A DNA stretch of 64,000 bases from Malaya genurostris (lineage: Eukaryota; Arthropoda; Insecta; Diptera; Culicidae): positions 72,543,014 through 72,607,013 of the forward strand of contig NC_080570.1 in the NCBI RefSeq assembly GCF_030247185.1, written 5' to 3'. This document shows positions 12,388 through 24,268 of the stretch, piece by piece (within the stretch, counting starts at the first letter, position 1; every line of letters begins with the position of its first letter). The position numbers were made by a program, and so were the translations under genes. The notes under the pieces were generated by a model. The model worked only from the letters and a program-made list of their open reading frames with translations, made no database searches and was not told the origin of the DNA.

Positions 12388-12579
12388 GCGAGCATGGCGC
12401 CCTCAGGCGAGTTCGCATCGAATCTCGTACACAGAAGTAGGGAAGAGAAACGTCAAATTCGTGCGCGCCAAAATAGCAGCACTGCGCACCCATACAATTG
12501 ACATGATATGTTGAATGTGACACCGTGCGATGGCGTTGCTGAACTGAAGATTGATTTCGCTCCAAGCTGACAGGGTCTG
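12388..12579 (-). repeat. Unnamed dispersed repeat, copy 1 (pair with 52106-52290)
   Basis: The reverse complement aligns over its whole length with 52106-52290, sharing CTGTCAGCTT, GCGCGCACGAATTTGAC, GTGTACGAGAT and the end CATGCTCGCAAAAAA. No terminal inverted repeat or tRNA-like start was seen, so the class is unknown. Confidence 0.6.
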
Positions 12580-12732
12580 GCCAAACGCACAGCATGCTGT
12601 GATCTGAGCATAAAAAACCATCACAAATACATGCGTACAACACAAATGTATGTGGATAGCTTATTTTTGATACACTCCTTATTTTGTAAAGCTTAACAGA
12701 ATATTAAAATATTTCCTAAAATTAAAATGTTT

Positions 12733-12785
12733 GTTAGTAGCCGGTTTACAGTTCAATACATAGGACACTGGTCTTCACATCGAAG
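12733..12785 (+). repeat. Fragment of the tRNA-derived SINE
   Basis: AGTTCAATACATAGGACACTGGTCTT matches the tRNA-like head of the SINEs at 18007 and 54603; the rest is missing. Confidence 0.45.
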
Positions 12786-13367
12786 CTTTCAATTTATCGA
12801 AGCCAAATTTTCCCAAATCGGTTAGGTTTGGTTAAGAATTGGTGCAGATTGAAAAAAAGTTGGGTTAATTGGGACATTGCCGCGGAACTGAATTATCGGT
12901 AGCGACACCTGTCAATGAAAAATGGAACCGAGAAAAGGAGGGTTCTTTCGAAAATTTTCATATCGGCAGTAGGGATTTACCACGGTATTTTCGTTTAATC
13001 AATTGAATAGATTTCAAAGTGATTAGTACTATTTTTTAGTATAAACTACGATTAAACATGAAAAATCTTCAGAAATGTGTAAAAATGGATAAGGTTAGGC
13101 TTTTTTCTGACCAACATTTTACTAAACAAAAACCAGTGTAAAGTTAATTTCTCGAGTACTAGAATGTTTAGCGATCGAGTACCATTTGTTTTGGATACTT
13201 TTTTTGTTATTTCCGGGCATTTGAAAACTGGTATTGAACCAAGTATAATGCTCCATTCTAAATAAACGTTAGTTTTCGCACAACAAATTAAGATCAACAT
13301 TACCACTTTTTTCTTCCGCTACTATGATTTTTTGAATGACTTTGTCCATTTTTACAAGTAATCTTTT

Positions 13368-13496
13368 CTTTACGTTTCGTCTTAGACTCGTCAGTGCGCA
13401 GAGCAGTTCAAATTGAACTGCTTAGTGCAAACGCTAAGCAGACGTAAAGTTAATGCTATTTGCAAAACACTTTTTAATTGGCACCGATGTTCATAA
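13368..13496 (-). ncRNA. Hammerhead ribozyme element, sense with tsl intron
   Basis: Read on the minus strand: ACTTTACGTC (13450-13441), a stem I region containing GCAGTTCAATTTGAACTGC, GCA, the core CTGACGA, stem II GTC-TAA-GAC, GAAACGTAAAG (to about 13370). Stem III and stem II are fully paired, and the C at the variable core position 7 is allowed. Stem I has lost one strand of the long helix seen at 195-295, so folding is less certain. Upstream sequence to 13496 matches the body of the family. Confidence 0.65.
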
Positions 13497-14351
13497 TCAA
13501 TGACAGATAATTCATATTTTGATGCAGATACTATTGGGGTGGCTCTTATTTTTGATGACTGGTACATTTAGGTAGCATTTTCTGAACCGAAGTTATGAGA
13601 AAAACTAGTTCAAAAACAATCAATCAATATTTAAGATTGAGGGAAACGAAAACAAATTCGGTTCCTACATTTGACAGATATTACTTTCGAGAATGGCAAA
13701 ATGGTAGAGGATATATTGTGTTTAAACATTTGTTTTTTTTTTTCATTGAAAAAATCTCTATCATGTATTTTGTCTTCTAACGTGCTAAAACTAATTCAGT
13801 TACTTAATTGGATAGGTGAAGTTCACACACGTTGCTTGTTGTTCCATTTGATAATGCTATTATATCATATCTCTAAAGTATAAGATAAAAAACACAAATG
13901 TGTTTGTCCCTTTAAATTGTGAATCCGAACCACTGTGCATTGTGGAGGTAATGCACGAAAATATTTTTGTTATATTTTTGCACCCTCCAAGATTTACTGA
14001 TTTAAAAAATTATGCGTTGATATAAGGATATGTCGCAAATAATAAGAGGGGGACAATTTCAAATAAAATATGATGATCTTATTCAAATTAGATCTAAAAT
14101 GTTAATCCACATCTGTTTAATTTGTGTTTTGAGCCGAGTGAAAATATGTACAAATAATTAAACAAAGTCAAAATAACCAACAGCGTTAAAACATTGTAAA
14201 CATCACTAACTTGACATTACAACACAGCACAATACAATACAGACCATTTTCAACTTTTGCTGGTATAAATTTTAGGAGGAGTCGAAGCGTATATGTATAT
14301 CACAAAATTTTACTCTAAATGTCAGCAAAATGAATTCAAAACCAAACTGAC

Positions 14352-14588
14352 CTTGAAAATATTTTTCGTCGGCTCCTTGAACAGCCACGTCTCGCTGTCA
14401 TTGTACGAGATCACCTTCATCGAAATCGAAAGATAGCCATAACGGATAAAGATGTTGATTGCTTTCCCTAGCCGAAGCTGTGATTCACGCTGGCCAGCGC
14501 AACTGTCCGGTGTCGTTAGTAGCAACGTCAAAACAATCAACGGTCCTAGCAGTGTGCCCAGCACATGCAACAGAATGAGTTTCGTCAT
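14352..14588 (-). CDS. tsl: torso-like, coding exon 1 (signal peptide and N-terminus)
   Basis: The first in-frame ATG is at 14588. It starts a classic signal peptide (MTKLILLHVLGTLLG, hydrophobic through LTLLLTT, likely cleavage after SCA at residue 31), followed by the conserved Torso-like stretch LRLGKAINIFIRYGYLSISM. The frame stays open for more than 40 codons upstream but contains no ATG, so this start is preferred. The exon ends in ..TTCAAG with donor GTCAGT at 14351, after codon 79 exactly (phase 0). The upstream open part may be 5' UTR; I could not fix the transcription start. Confidence 0.8.
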
Positions 14589-14711
14589 AACCCGCTCAAT
14601 CGCGGGAGGAGTTGTACCTCCGTCTGCCAACTGGTTTCCCGCTATTACTAGCGACTCGTCCGAGGGTTGATGCTGGGTCTGTTTCCGTGCTACCCACCGA
14701 CATCCGTTCAC

Positions 14712-15830
14712 AGATGCAGCTTGATTTTCGAGTTCACACCATCGTTATGTTGTCAGTATGTCTGCGAGGGTCTTAGCGTGGATGGTGAACAAGGTATGTC
14801 AGGGTGATGATTGAAATTGTAGGCTCTGAAAATAAGTTATGAATAAAACGATACAATTAGTAACATTAGAGATGATGGCGGATGGAACACATTTGTATGC
14901 GGTGAGAAGCAAAACCGAGAAACATGAGCGACAGATGATTAACTGAGTGTGTAATGCTCCCATTGTCGGGTCAAGATCAGGGTTACACAATTAATTATTT
15001 TATTACCATCCTAGCAAAATCACATCAACTATACGGGCCATACTCCGAATTACAATCAAATATGCTTGGGAGTGTAATTTATTGAATTAGTTTCAGGAGA
15101 ACTGAAATTTTATTTCTATAAGACTATCAAAAAAATAAACTACCGATAAAATGATTCAAATCATTCAGTTTGGTTATGCCGCTGTTGCTAGAATCAACTC
15201 AATAATTCATTTCGGTTCAGAATTACAATAGTATTGGTAGAGGTCGGGTATGTTACATGAATAACAGTTGCTACATCTTATCTAAACAAGTATGTTCTTC
15301 TAGTCTGTCGAGTGAATCAGTTTTTCTAGCATGCCATCGTTCAGTTCACCGATAATAAGAATACGCAACAGCTTACTGTTTACTTGTAAAATGGTTATAG
15401 CGTGCCTGTTTTTGAAATGTATCATATTTTTTCATCTAGGGTAATTGAACCACAAATAGTTAGTTTATTAGCTGAGTCGCCTCAATGTTTTGCGGATCAC
15501 TTGGCTAGCAATATCTTTGTTTCGATTTTAAGAAGCAAAATTTATGTGAAAGTGTGCGGTACTAGTATTATTATTTTTGTCTTATGCTTATCCATTGAAC
15601 AGAAAAACAAACTGTAAAAACAAACCTTGTTAGTTTATTCATATGCACGGCTTCACGAAATGTTTCTTAACGCCAAGTTCAATGCAATGACATTAGTAAT
15701 TTGTTATGGAAATTCATATTAAAATTTCACTAGAGCACAAGTTATCAAATAGTTCTGCATCAAAATAATACAACAATTAACGCTGACTGACGTTTTTAAT
15801 CAAAATTCATCATAACTTTAATTGATGGCT
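14712..15830. other. Upstream region of tsl, nothing further seen
   Basis: No second gene, SINE or terminal repeats recognised. Part of this stretch must contain tsl 5' UTR or promoter, but no clear TATA or initiator arrangement could be picked. Confidence 0.35.
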
Positions 15831-16620
15831 TGTAATTTGTAACACTGCTGATATCCTGTAATTCCGCAACCAAAAGTCGGATCTGAATGAAATTCAAAAG
15901 CAACCTATGGAACCATAAGACCTTTCATTAAAGTTTGTAAAAATTCGTCCTGACATCTCTGAGAAAACTGAGTGAGTTTCATTTTGAAGTTTTGCACTAT
16001 TTTCTATACTTCCGAGGATTGAAATCTTTAATATTCATCATCCTGTAATTCTGGAGCCGGAAATCAGAATTTCATGAATTTTGTATGGGGCTATTTTTCT
16101 TTTTTTAAAGATATTTTATTCAGGCCTATTTGCGTACAAGCTTTACGTGGCCGATTGAACTGAGTTTTTAGATAATTTTTGTTGTATTGAATCTCGTTGT
16201 CACCCTTTTTCTAGGGGAAGAGGAGCTTCCATTTCCCTCCTGCGAGGATTACTGTATACTGTATACTGTATACTGTATACTGTATACTGTACTTGGTTTA
16301 TTCTGTCCCCAACGTAAGTGGTTTTGTTTTATCGACTGACTTGGATGAGATGTGAAAGCGTACTGGTTGTATGGAACTATGGAACTTCCCCCTTGAAGTT
16401 TGTGAAAGTCGGTTAAATCACATCTAAGAAAATAAAGTGAGATCCTTTTTGGAGCTATTTACCAGAATTTCCGGTACTTCCGACACCTGGATCCGGAAAC
16501 CAGTAAGTCGTTTTGTATGGCCAGCAACTGATTATTTAGCGCCCAACGCAGCCTCGTTTACAGCAGGTGCTCACCTTAAAGAAGGAGAAAGGCTATAAGG
16601 AAATCTAAATGTTTTGGTAC
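15831..16620. repeat. Fragments of the dispersed culicid-type repeat
   Basis: Blocks such as ATCCTGTAATTCCGCAACC, TCTGAGAAAACTGAGTGAG and GGAGAAAGGCTATAAGG recur in other repeats of the window. The gag-only element at 16092-16347 interrupts it. Confidence 0.45.
16092..16347 (-). mobile_element. Internally deleted copy of the gag-only retro-element
   Basis: On the minus strand its 5' part (CAAGTCAGTCGATAAAACAA, CCAAGTACAG) matches 59930-59991, and its 3' part (CTCCTCTTCCCCTAG to GTACGCAAATAGGCCTGAATAAAA) matches 58841-59005. Everything between, including the gag frame, is gone and is replaced by about five copies of the heptamer TATACAG. It ends in AATAAAA and an A-rich tail. Confidence 0.75.
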
Positions 16621-17730
16621 ATAAATGCGTTTTATTGGAATTGGGTAAGCTATCTCGAGTTTTTGAGGGGGCCACTAGATGAGACCTGACATTCTTAAAC
16701 AACAATCATCTGAATTCCCATCTCTAATAGCACAAACCCTTTTGCAAACCCGATACGATGGTCCTCACTTAACATATATGTAAATCTCGATCAAACTGAA
16801 CAAGGACGACTGAATCAGTAATGTTGATTCAATTTGCTTAACAATGTCGGAAGTGTATGATGATACTTTCCATGATGATGTTTAAATCCAGTCGGATGAT
16901 TGACCGTTTCAATACAGAAATTAACTGTATAATATATTTTCTGCTACTCTCGCACTCGGATCAGGTTCACTCGTTTGAAAGGAGTAGCCGTATTTGGCGT
17001 TCCATTGAAATCATTGAGACAATAAAGATCGGACATCAAATACTACGGTCTCTGCATCACAAATAAAGCTTGTCCCGGGTAGGCATAAATAACAAATAAA
17101 AGGCAAAGTAGTGTCAATTTTGATCATCGTATCTTCGTCTCATATTTCATCAGAAAGAAAAATTTTATTCTGTCATTTAAATATTCTGTTTTCATTCCGA
17201 AATAATCTTCTAATTTTATATTTTCATTTCCTCGGGACTTCAACACTCAGTTCAAGGGACACATCGTTCATTCATGCTTTTTTTGCCATTCTCGTTGTTC
17301 ATTTGTTGTGGGTAATATCCTATAATGGAAATTTCACTAGATTTTGCGTGTTTTCTGTCTTGACAATAATTCATTAGTAAATCGAAACGGGAGCCAAATA
17401 GTGTGAAAACCAGTTCGTGTTTCCATCTCACCCGACACAGTTGAAAATTACCTACACTTGAGACGACAGAAGCTGATGTCCTTCGAAATTAGCAAATTCA
17501 ATACCAATAACCTGATTCTCGCAGCCAAATTTAATCTGTATTGAATTTAAGTGCGGCAAAGTTCGAAATTGTAATCTTGCTAAAGAAAACAATGCATTTA
17601 AACGTAGAAGATGTAGCTGAAACTCAATTCAACCAGACTTGTATCTCAGTTTATATCATGTTTATACGCGAAAGGGAAGTTGAATACAAAACCCTGTGTA
17701 CGTGGCAGACGGTGCCATAGAAGCGCGTGT
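16621..17730. other. No feature seen
   Basis: AT-rich sequence with no supported gene or repeat boundary. Confidence 0.4.
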
Positions 17731-17951
17731 ATACACCCAAACCTCCATTTACGAACCTTATATATGTATGTATGTATGCTTCCACACTCACTCATTTGCG
17801 TATATGTATATATATATCCATACATAAAAATGATCGCTTTTACTTCACCAATATTTATATGTATTAAGAAATACAAATATTTGCACACATGCGTACGTAT
17901 ATTAATACATATATACATATATAAGTTACGTAAATGGAGGTTTGGGTGTAT
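17731..17951. mobile_element. Hairpin MITE with 23-bp perfect terminal inverted repeats
   Basis: The 23 bases at 17731-17753 (starting ATACACCCAAACCTCC) are the exact reverse complement of 17929-17951. Pairing continues imperfectly to about 45 bp on each side. The 175-bp interior is rich in TATA/GTAT and encodes nothing. Confidence 0.7.
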
Positions 17952-18006
17952 TATCTTCTCCCGCAGATCAATGAGTATTACATTCGAATAAACCTGTCGC
18001 AATACG

Positions 18007-18215
18007 GCGACCCCGGGTTGATGGGTCAATGCATAGGACGCTGGTCTTACAAGCCAGTTGTTGTATGTTTGAGCCCCGACCTGGAAGGATTCTTAGTGTC
18101 AAAAGGATCCATAGTACTACCCATGCAATGATTTCGTACGCTAAGAATCGGCTGCGAAGTCTGTTGAAACCGAAATATTCCACAAAAGGAATGTAATGCC
18201 AAGACTTTGCTTTAG
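18007..18215 (+). repeat. tRNA-derived SINE (SINE200-like)
   Basis: Starts GGGTTGATGGGTCAATGCAT (A-box region), then CTGGTCTTACAAGCCAG (anticodon-arm-like hairpin) and GTTTGAGCCCCGACC (B box). The tRNA-unrelated body is GGATTCTTAGTGTC..GCTAAGAATCGGCTGCGAAG..AATGCCAAGACTTTGCTTT. A second copy is at 54603. The head, body order and 3' end match what I know of mosquito SINE200. Confidence 0.75.
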
Positions 18216-18618
18216 TACGGCGAAATTCGTTCCGTCGAAAGGAAACTTTAGCCAAATTTTTCCCGGTATTTGAAATCTATATTCATATAATCGATTTATG
18301 TCATATGTGTGCGTTACGTATGCGACTACATGAAGCGATTTCATCTTACGTGACATTTGATCCTTGTAAACCGCAGGTAACAGTGAACAGTTGTTCATTA
18401 CGGTATATTTTACATAAAACATGCCGAATAGTCACCTTTAATCAAAAACAAAGAAAACCGTTCTAATAATACAACAGTTGAACATAAACAGCCTTCATCT
18501 ACTAAAGTATCAGCTAAAATTATTGCGAAACAAGGCAAACTCACTACAACTACATCGATTCGAACACCTCGAGAAGTACCAAAGACAATAAAATATCAAA
18601 ACAGGCCTAAAACGATAC

Positions 18619-20122
18619 TAGAGATGGTCGGGTATAGAAATTCTTATACCCGAACCCGACCCGTACCCGAGTGATCAACAAAAAAAATTACCCGTACCCG
18701 ATAAAAAATTAAAAAAATTACCCGTACCCGATCAATAATAAAAAAATTACCCGTACCCGATAAAAAATCCCGATTAAAAATTACCTGTACCCGTACCCGA
18801 CCCGAATGAGTAGTAAAAATTTTACCAAAATTCAGGATGGACAAAATAAAGTGTTTTATATAGCGTATCAGGCTCTAGTTAGTAAGTAAAATACATTAAA
18901 ATGCTTGTTTACATTTAAACATATAAATACACTGTGAAGCATGAATAGATTTCCAATGTCTTTGGTACTTTATACTCATTTACAAATATCAACAAAAGGG
19001 AGTAATATCCACTCAAATTTTTCGAGAAGCATATTTACCCATAGTGTCGTAATACCCGTTGTATTCAATTTTGGGTAGGTATGGTTTTTACGAAACAGTG
19101 GTTTTTACAGCCATTGAACTTCTTTGCCTCCTCCGGTGGAACCCTCAACGAGTGAACACGGTGTAAATTTGAATATTTCGCGAGAAAAGATTTTCACCCG
19201 TACTTTTGCGACTCCACGTTGTCACGCATTGAGATTTTCACTTGTAGTCCAGTGAAAAGAAACGAAAATTAACTGGCAATATAGTTCAACTTGCTGTGCC
19301 ATCAATCGGTGTCATTTCAAGTGAGGTGACACCATCCAGAAGTGAAGAAAAAGAAGAACTTCTATGCAGATTTTCTGAAATAAATGTTCATGTTTTTATG
19401 ATTAGAATCCTAATGATTTATATGATAATCTCAAACCATCAAACCAATATTTAAAATAACAGTTTCCTGGTATCTGAGTGTAGTGTAGTACATTTTATAT
19501 ATGAATCAAATAGTTTTTACTGGATTGTGCATTATATAGCTTTAAAATGGCAGTCCATTAAAACCTACGTGAAAAGTAGGGTCTGACCGTAACATTTTAT
19601 ACCGTTTTCGTTTATTGATCAGAGCAGCCCGAAAGCTGACCCAGAGTCGCCCAAATAACGTTTGATATGTTTGTTTTAGCAACCTGAGGTCGCTATAGAT
19701 CGGACTCCAATCGCGTAGTTTCGCCCTGAAAATTTTCTCGGGTCGCACCACGCATCCATGCAAGTTTGTTTATTTTTTCTTTTTTTCATGAGTTGTTGTT
19801 CGTTTTACTCGGAGTCAGATTCGCCCGCGTCTAGGTTCAAAAACGAAAACGGTATTAGGCTAAGTTTATTTTCGGAACAACTGTTTCGCAATAAAAAATT
19901 CTCGTCAACGTGTTAACATATTAATGTGAAGTACAAATGGTCGGGTAATCGATCAGAAAAAAAATTTACCCGTACCTGACCCGTACCCGAGTGAGCAGTA
20001 AATTTTTTTACCCGACCCGACCCCTACCCGATTGAAAATAAAAATTTTTACCCGTACCCGACCAAAAACCCGTCGGGTACGGGTACGGGTCGGGTAAAAT
20101 ACCCGAGACCCGACCATCTCTA
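18619..20122. mobile_element. 1.5-kb hAT-like element with CCCGTA-rich subterminal arrays
   Basis: Terminal inverted repeats TAGAGATGGTCGGGT and complement are flanked by the 8-bp direct repeat AACGATAC at 18611-18618 and 20123-20130, as in hAT elements. Both subterminal regions (18640-18810 and 19935-20110) are degenerate arrays of TACCCGTACCCGA. The interior has only short frames; I recognise no transposase, so it is probably non-autonomous. Confidence 0.75.
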
Positions 20123-20130
20123 AACGATAC

Positions 20131-21242
20131 CTCCCACATCACTGAAAATAACAACAACAGCAACGACGACGACCAATTGGCTCCTAAATCCCACTGGCTG
20201 GGTACTAATGGAAACTTTTCTGCACCAAAAAAAATAAATGCAGTAAATATTATTTGTGCATTGAATTTTTACATGAAGTGCAATTTGAACAACCTCAATT
20301 TATCTAATAATCTTGAGCACCTCTGTGTGAAAATCATGCGTACCCACTTGTACGCGGCAGGCAGATTTTCCCCCAGACGGCTGGCTATGACTACCAGCCA
20401 TTTTTGCCGGAATTCAGACAGAATCGGCAAAAGTCTGGCGACAATGCAACAACCGTTTCCGGCAGAGAATTTCGCCTAGCGGTTATTAACGGTTCTGTTT
20501 CTGTCGGATTCTTGCCATACAAGATTGGCACAACCGTTTTGAATCGGTTCTACTTTTCTAGCGTCTTGGTTTTATTTTTTCAATAAAAAGTACATATGAA
20601 AGGCAATAAGTTATTGCCCTTCAAATATACTAATAAAGGAAAATGTTATTGCCAATAACATAGTTTTCTCACTACCAAACATACCCATATTTCAATCTCA
20701 TTTACCTCGTCCTAAGATTCGTTTTTAAGTCGAAAAAAAAGGAAAAAAGAAGGAAGAAGACAAAGACACGTACGGCGAGATAATGATGCAATTTAGCCTG
20801 GACAATTTTGACAGCAGCCGGAATGCAGCCAGCCTTCTGACGGTTGCCAGAATTCTTCACAAGCGGGTAAAACAAACGAGTTTTCATTCACTCTTTCGTT
20901 CCAGACATTGCATTTACTCTATTATGTGCTACCTAGAGTTATAAAGAACTGGTATTCCTGGAGAAATCAGGTGAAATCAGGAAATTCCATGAAATATTTT
21001 TCAATTTTGAGAATCCCGAAATTTCCGGTAATCTTCGCTAAAAGTTGTATGGGAAATTCTCTTTATAAAGATTCTATTCTTTTACACGCAAACTTTCCAG
21101 CTCCTAGCAAGCTTGCTTAGTATCGTAAAACAAAAACTTTTCATCTCGATTTGAACTGTCGATTTGTATAGTAGCAGACTTAACAACAGAGAAACTATTT
21201 CTTTTTTTCTTTTGATTGTTATCGACATATAATTTTCAAAAT
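20131..21242. other. No feature seen
   Basis: No supported gene. Only short frames without recognisable content. Confidence 0.4.
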
Positions 21243-21475
21243 AAGGTTAATCCCTATATGACCATCTGAATCGGCCAGTATTAGTCGAAACTTGTTCTCG
21301 TTCGACACGTCAGAAAGGACTTAGCACTTCGATGCTAATTACAAGTGTATTGCAAATAGTAATAACTTTACGTCTGCCTAGCGGTTTATGTTGAACTGCT
21401 GGTGGCATAACAGTTCAACATAAACTGTTATGCACTGACGAGCCTAAGATGAAACGTAAAGATAATAACCAGATC
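21243..21475 (+). mobile_element. Hammerhead-repeat monomer
   Basis: Homologous over its length to 69-300: shared TGACCAT, ATCGGCCAG, TAGTCGAAA, ACGTCAGAAA, GCACTTCG, AACTTTACGTCTGC. It ends in the ribozyme at 21364-21461. Only a single unit is present. Confidence 0.7.
21364..21461 (+). ncRNA. Type III hammerhead ribozyme with a weakened stem II
   Basis: Stem III CTTTACG/CGTAAAG is intact, with cleavage triplet GTC ending at 21374. Stem I has TGC/GCA plus a perfect 15-bp helix GTTTATGTTGAACTG (21384-21398) with CAGTTCAACATAAAC (21411-21425). Core CTGACGA and GAAA are intact. Stem II is GCC-TAA-GAT, leaving a G-U wobble and a C-A mismatch, so cleavage is probably slow or lost. Confidence 0.7.
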
Positions 21476-21757
21476 CAGTATTCAGTGAATTCTTCACCTT
21501 CAAACTTTTGTGGCGCTCCATCTCGTTCTTTGCCTTCCGAATCAAAATTGTCCCTTTTATACCGTGCAAATCAATTTCGACACGTTCGCTCAGATAAAAC
21601 TTGCTTCATTTAGAATTGGAACAAACTTTTGCTCATATTGTGGCGCTCCTGGTGGATGTATTAGGAAGTTCTTGGCGCCCACGTGTCGGGAATTTTGTCA
21701 GCTTCACGTATGATTTTTGACATTTCGCAAATCGACTGTACTTTGTAAACAATCAAC

Positions 21758-22407
21758 ATGGAAGCCGAACAAATGGAAAAAATTGTGCACAGTTATTTGG
21801 AAAATCCATTGTGTTCTGCATCTAGGCTAGCTAAACAGCTGAAATTGCCGTTATCAAATGGTATAAGGAAACATTGACGACGATTCGGAAGCCTCAAGCC
21901 AATCGTCGGAGTGGAACTGTCGACCGGAAACTGCGTGGTAAGATTTTGAAGGCGATTAAGAGGAATCCTAATCTGTCGGACCATGATTTGGCCAGAAAAT
22001 TCGGTGTTGCCCATAGTACCAAGTCTAGCAAACAGCCGAATCGGACCATAAAAGAGAATAGTGTGGTCAACATTTGTGCTCGGAAACTATATGACCAGGT
22101 GCTGACAAAGTTCGACGGGTGTCTTCTGATGGACGATGAAACCTATGTCAAGGCTGACTTCGGGCAAATCCCAGGTCAAAAATTTTACTTGGCTTGGGGG
22201 GATGTTCCAGTCAAATTTAAATTTATTTTTGCCGACAAATTTGCAAGAAAATTTATGATTTGGCAGGGCATTTGCAGCTGTGGCGAAAAAACGAAAGTTT
22301 TCGTTACAAATAAGACAATGACATCGGAACTATACCAAAAAGAGTGTCTCCAAAAACGAATTTTGCTTACCATACATTTACACCTTTATAAGATCACAAG
22401 CCGGTAA
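21758..22407 (+). pseudogene. Truncated DD37E-type transposase pseudogene
   Basis: ATG at 21758 begins MEAEQMEKIVHSYLENPLCS, then a first helix-turn-helix, a frameshift near 21865, and NPNLSDHDLARKFGV (second HTH). A gap follows after VAHST, then the first catalytic Asp in CLLMDDETYVKADFG with PGQKFY. WQGICSCGEKTKVFVT and the ECLQKR block follow. The frame then runs into unrelated sequence at about 22370. The second Asp and the Glu are absent, so it is 3' truncated. It belongs with the copies at 11292 and 24269. Confidence 0.75.
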
Positions 22408-24260
22408 TGTTCTTTCAGCCTAAGATTTTCGGGTTAAAATGCAAGATATTCGAATGTGGTACCTCAAATGTTTCCATTTTAAAAGCCACCCTAGCAGTCA
22501 CCCATCAATATGCGAGTGAGGTTCAAACAACAATGGCTCTTACATAATTGAATTGAAGCTCCCATCCCTCGATTGCTTATAGTGTTGTGATACCTGTGAG
22601 CACACACAAGTTTCCACCTTGTCACCTTACAGCTTTGAGTTTGATATCAATAACAAATCGTGATATGCATACAAACGACTGGCTATCGACGCTGTCGACG
22701 TATGAGTTTGAAACTAATTGTTGTACCGGCATGATCGGTCGCGGTCGACGTCGGCATCGAACCGCGATTAACTGTCTTCCACCGGCATTGAAATTTCCGT
22801 GCGCGTGCGCGGAAAAAGGGAAAACATTTTGCATGGCCATTTGATGCTGATGAGTAAAATTTATTTACATTTGCACCGCATTGATGATGATCTGCCACCA
22901 CGCACCTCTGCTACAGCTGCCGACTACGGGCTTGTACCGGTAGACTTGGAGTGAAGTAGAAACGACTAACCTACAACAACTAGCATTTCACAAGAAGGCT
23001 ATTGCTAATCATTGCATCTGAAACGACCTAAAGTTCAATGCTTGTGTTCGATTTGTGTTTAGTCGAGTTCACTATACCGGTCGGATCTATTTTGATAAAC
23101 CTAGTTTTAGAGGTTAATTAATAGTTATTATTGCGGAACAAATTCATTAGCAATACGAAACATTAATTTAATTTTTTTTAATCTTGAAGACGTGCAATAA
23201 TAATCTGTTTTATTCATTATTATATAATAATTGATCTGTTTTCTAAACATATTGTTACAAAGAAAGATTTAGATTGTGCGAAAATCTTCAAATTCATTCG
23301 GTATTTTATAACTTTATAAATTCAACCATTTTGCTCTAGAATCTGAATACACACCAGTACAATCATCTTCACTCAGATCTCAAGCCAATAGTACTATTAC
23401 ATAGTTTCCACATAAGCTGTTCTTGTGTGCGCCGGCACTAGCGATCTTAGCGTGAAGACTGTTTTTCTTATTGTCAATCATGTCAATCACACATCGACTT
23501 CGTGCAAACCGGTATCTAATCATATTTGGTCATGTCATCAGCTGTGAGACAGTTTTTTCCTCTACTAACCGGATTGGCTAAGTAGGTGGCCGGTTTTTTA
23601 GACCTCAACTAACAAGCTCGGTTAAAATCACTGTCAAGGTAGAGTCCCTCAAAAGTCGATGTTAGAAGCAGACCAACCTCTCGATCTTGCATTGAGACAC
23701 AAACTTATAGCCATGAAAAAGATTAAAAGATATCATTTATAGTGTGGACTAAATACGTTTAATATTTTGTACTGTAAGCGATAAAAGCATGATGACTAAA
23801 AGACGATCACTTCCTACGCAGTTAGCCTAACCCACACCAACTGCATTGCAGGGCTAATACTTTTTCTGGTATAATTTATTTACTGTTAATAACATTAGCA
23901 ATAACATCTAAACTAATAGCCGAAGAACATAAAATACTTTCGCTTACCACCGGCAAACGACTTACAGGGTTCAAACCGACGATATCTCTTGTTTGATATG
24001 TAAAATGTGATCGCAAAAAAGGTTTTCTGATGCGAGGAAAGTGACCAAGGAAGTCGGTGTAGAACTTGATGAAATAAGTCAAATGAAACGTCCGGTAATT
24101 CGTTTCAAAGACTTAGAAGGAAAGTATCGATAAGTAGTTAGCAGCATTCAAACAGTTATTACTCTGAAATGGCTTAATTTTTTGCGGCGTGTTTTGCGGT
24201 GACATGTTTGTTTACATATCAATTAAAAGCTACGCAATCGATTGGTTTCGGTACGGTTTA
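22408..24260. other. No gene seen; GC-richer island at about 22690-22930
   Basis: Most is AT-rich. The stretch 22690-22930 has many CG dinucleotides (GGTCGCGGTCGACGTCGG) and looks less repeat-like than its surroundings. It could be regulatory, but I see no frame, RNA or core promoter. Confidence 0.3.
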
Positions 24261-24268
24261 TCGTTTCA

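Noticed and set aside
12403..12645. 80-codon frame similar to the one at 52030-52275
   Set aside because: The similarity is real but comes from a dispersed repeat; indels differ, codons are not conserved preferentially, and no start or domain is evident.
17646..18029. 127-codon minus-strand frame across the hairpin MITE
   Set aside because: Tyr/Ile-rich translation of TATA-like repeats; spans a MITE and the flanking SINE.
18007..18080. Functional tRNA gene (CTTACAAG anticodon-like loop)
   Set aside because: The tRNA-like head is joined to a repeated body also seen at 54603, so it is the 5' part of a SINE.
22850..22875. CTGATGAG at 22850 as another hammerhead
   Set aside because: No GAAA and no pairing stems follow.
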